Positions 6,038 through 6,199 of a DNA stretch of 6,199 bases are shown one piece after another. Source of the DNA: an uncultured Blautia sp. (GTDB taxonomy: Bacteria > Bacillota > Clostridia > Lachnospirales > Lachnospiraceae); the NCBI GenBank assembly GCA_934402155.1, contig CAKRTP010000105.1:1-6199 (forward strand). The letters run 5' to 3'. The stretch's first letter is position 1. The number at the start of each line of letters is the position of its first letter. The notes below the pieces were generated by a model. The model saw only the letters and a program-made list of their open reading frames with translations, did no database searches and had not been told where the DNA came from. The position numbers and the translations under genes were made by a program.

Positions 6038-6044
6038 TTCGACA
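6038..6044 (-). promoter_or_regulatory. Second candidate Spo0A box
   Basis: The - strand reads TTTTGTCGAAT, again a perfect TGTCGAA core. It is nine bases upstream of the rpsF -35 box and about 80 bp upstream of the cyuA -35 box. The two copies share the nine bases TTCGACAAA on the + strand and are 95 bp apart. Confidence 0.4.
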
Positions 6045-6053
6045 AAAAAATAC

Positions 6054-6082
6054 TTTACAACAAAAAAAATATATGTTAGAAT
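6054..6082 (+). promoter_or_regulatory. Strong sigma-A promoter of rpsF
   Basis: TTTACA (6054-6059), a 17-bp spacer containing eight consecutive A, and TAGAAT (6077-6082) give a near-consensus promoter. Several A and T tracts at 6011-6050 lie directly upstream and could act as an UP element, as expected for a ribosomal protein operon. Transcription should start near 6087-6091. Confidence 0.85.
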
Positions 6083-6094
6083 ACTTACCTGTGT

Positions 6095-6153
6095 GATATA
6101 TTTTCATATCCTTGCTCTCTGTAACAGGCAGAGGGCCTTAAAGACCATAAGGA
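6095..6153 (+). promoter_or_regulatory. Structured rpsF leader, candidate S6:S18 autoregulatory element
   Basis: The leader can form a hairpin with eight pairs, GCTCTCTG (6114-6121) with CAGAGGGC (6129-6136), one G-T wobble, 7-nt loop. Just outside, TCCTT (6109-6113) can pair with AAGGA (6149-6153), which is part of the rpsF Shine-Dalgarno. This leaves a 12-nt one-sided internal loop. rpsF leaders of many bacteria bind the S6:S18 complex through a stem with an asymmetric internal loop, so the layout fits. I do not see the CCG trinucleotide I associate with that motif, only GACC at 6143-6146. Confidence 0.5.
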
Positions 6154-6164
6154 GGTAAGAAAGC

Positions 6165-6199
6165 ATGAACAAGTACGAATTAGCATTAGTTGTGAGCGC
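6165..6199 (+). CDS. rpsF: 30S ribosomal protein S6, N-terminal fragment
   Basis: Only the first 11 codons are present, giving MNKYELALVVS and the first two bases of a likely Ala codon before the window ends. This matches the start of bacterial S6 (MxKYEL-V-), which binds the central domain of 16S rRNA together with S18. The ribosome binding site AAGGAGGT (6149-6156) is near perfect with eight bases to ATG, and a strong promoter lies upstream. In most bacteria rpsF is followed by ssb and rpsR, which would lie outside the window. It is transcribed divergently from cyuA. Confidence 0.85.
   Translation, partial: MNKYELALVVS

Overview
The window looks like an ordinary chromosomal segment of a low-to-moderate GC Gram-positive bacterium, most likely class Clostridia and probably family Lachnospiraceae. 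The grounds are strong AGGAGG-type ribosome binding sites, A/T-rich intergenic DNA with consensus sigma-A promoters, tRNA genes without an encoded CCA, two perfect Spo0A-type boxes, and the protein families present. The family-level placement is inference.

Layout from left to right. (1) 1-609, + strand: the last ~76 nt of a 23S rRNA gene, a ~216-nt spacer packed with short perfect hairpins and containing no 5S rRNA, then tRNA-Asn(GTT), tRNA-Glu(TTC) and tRNA-Cys(GCA), closed by a clear intrinsic terminator. (2) 610-1921, + strand: a ~300-nt A/T-rich leader region, then a single gene for a periplasmic-type sulfate/thiosulfate-binding protein (sbp) with a signal-peptidase-I type signal and no lipobox. 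No sulfate permease or ATPase genes lie beside it. (3) A GC-rich bidirectional terminator separates sbp from the convergent genes that follow. (4) 2023-5886, - strand, in transcription order: a CyuA/UPF0597-type iron-sulfur L-cysteine desulfidase or L-serine dehydratase-like enzyme, a DAACS-family Na+/H+-coupled dicarboxylate/amino-acid symporter, then class I dihydroorotase (pyrC). The first two are 31 bp apart and probably form an uptake-plus-degradation unit for cysteine or a related amino acid. pyrC follows after 56 bp containing an inverted repeat. (5) 5887-6199: a divergent intergenic region with a cyuA promoter on the - strand and a strong rpsF promoter on the + strand, two 0A-like boxes, a 14-bp palindrome, an rpsF leader able to fold over its own Shine-Dalgarno, and the first 11 codons of ribosomal protein S6 (rpsF), running off the window.

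I see no mobile element, CRISPR array, phage gene or clearly new multi-gene system. The most informative material is regulatory: the cyuA/rpsF divergent region, the rpsF leader, and the hairpin-rich rRNA-tRNA spacer. The gene-level points of interest are the orphan, non-lipoprotein sbp and the pairing of cyuA with a DAACS transporter.
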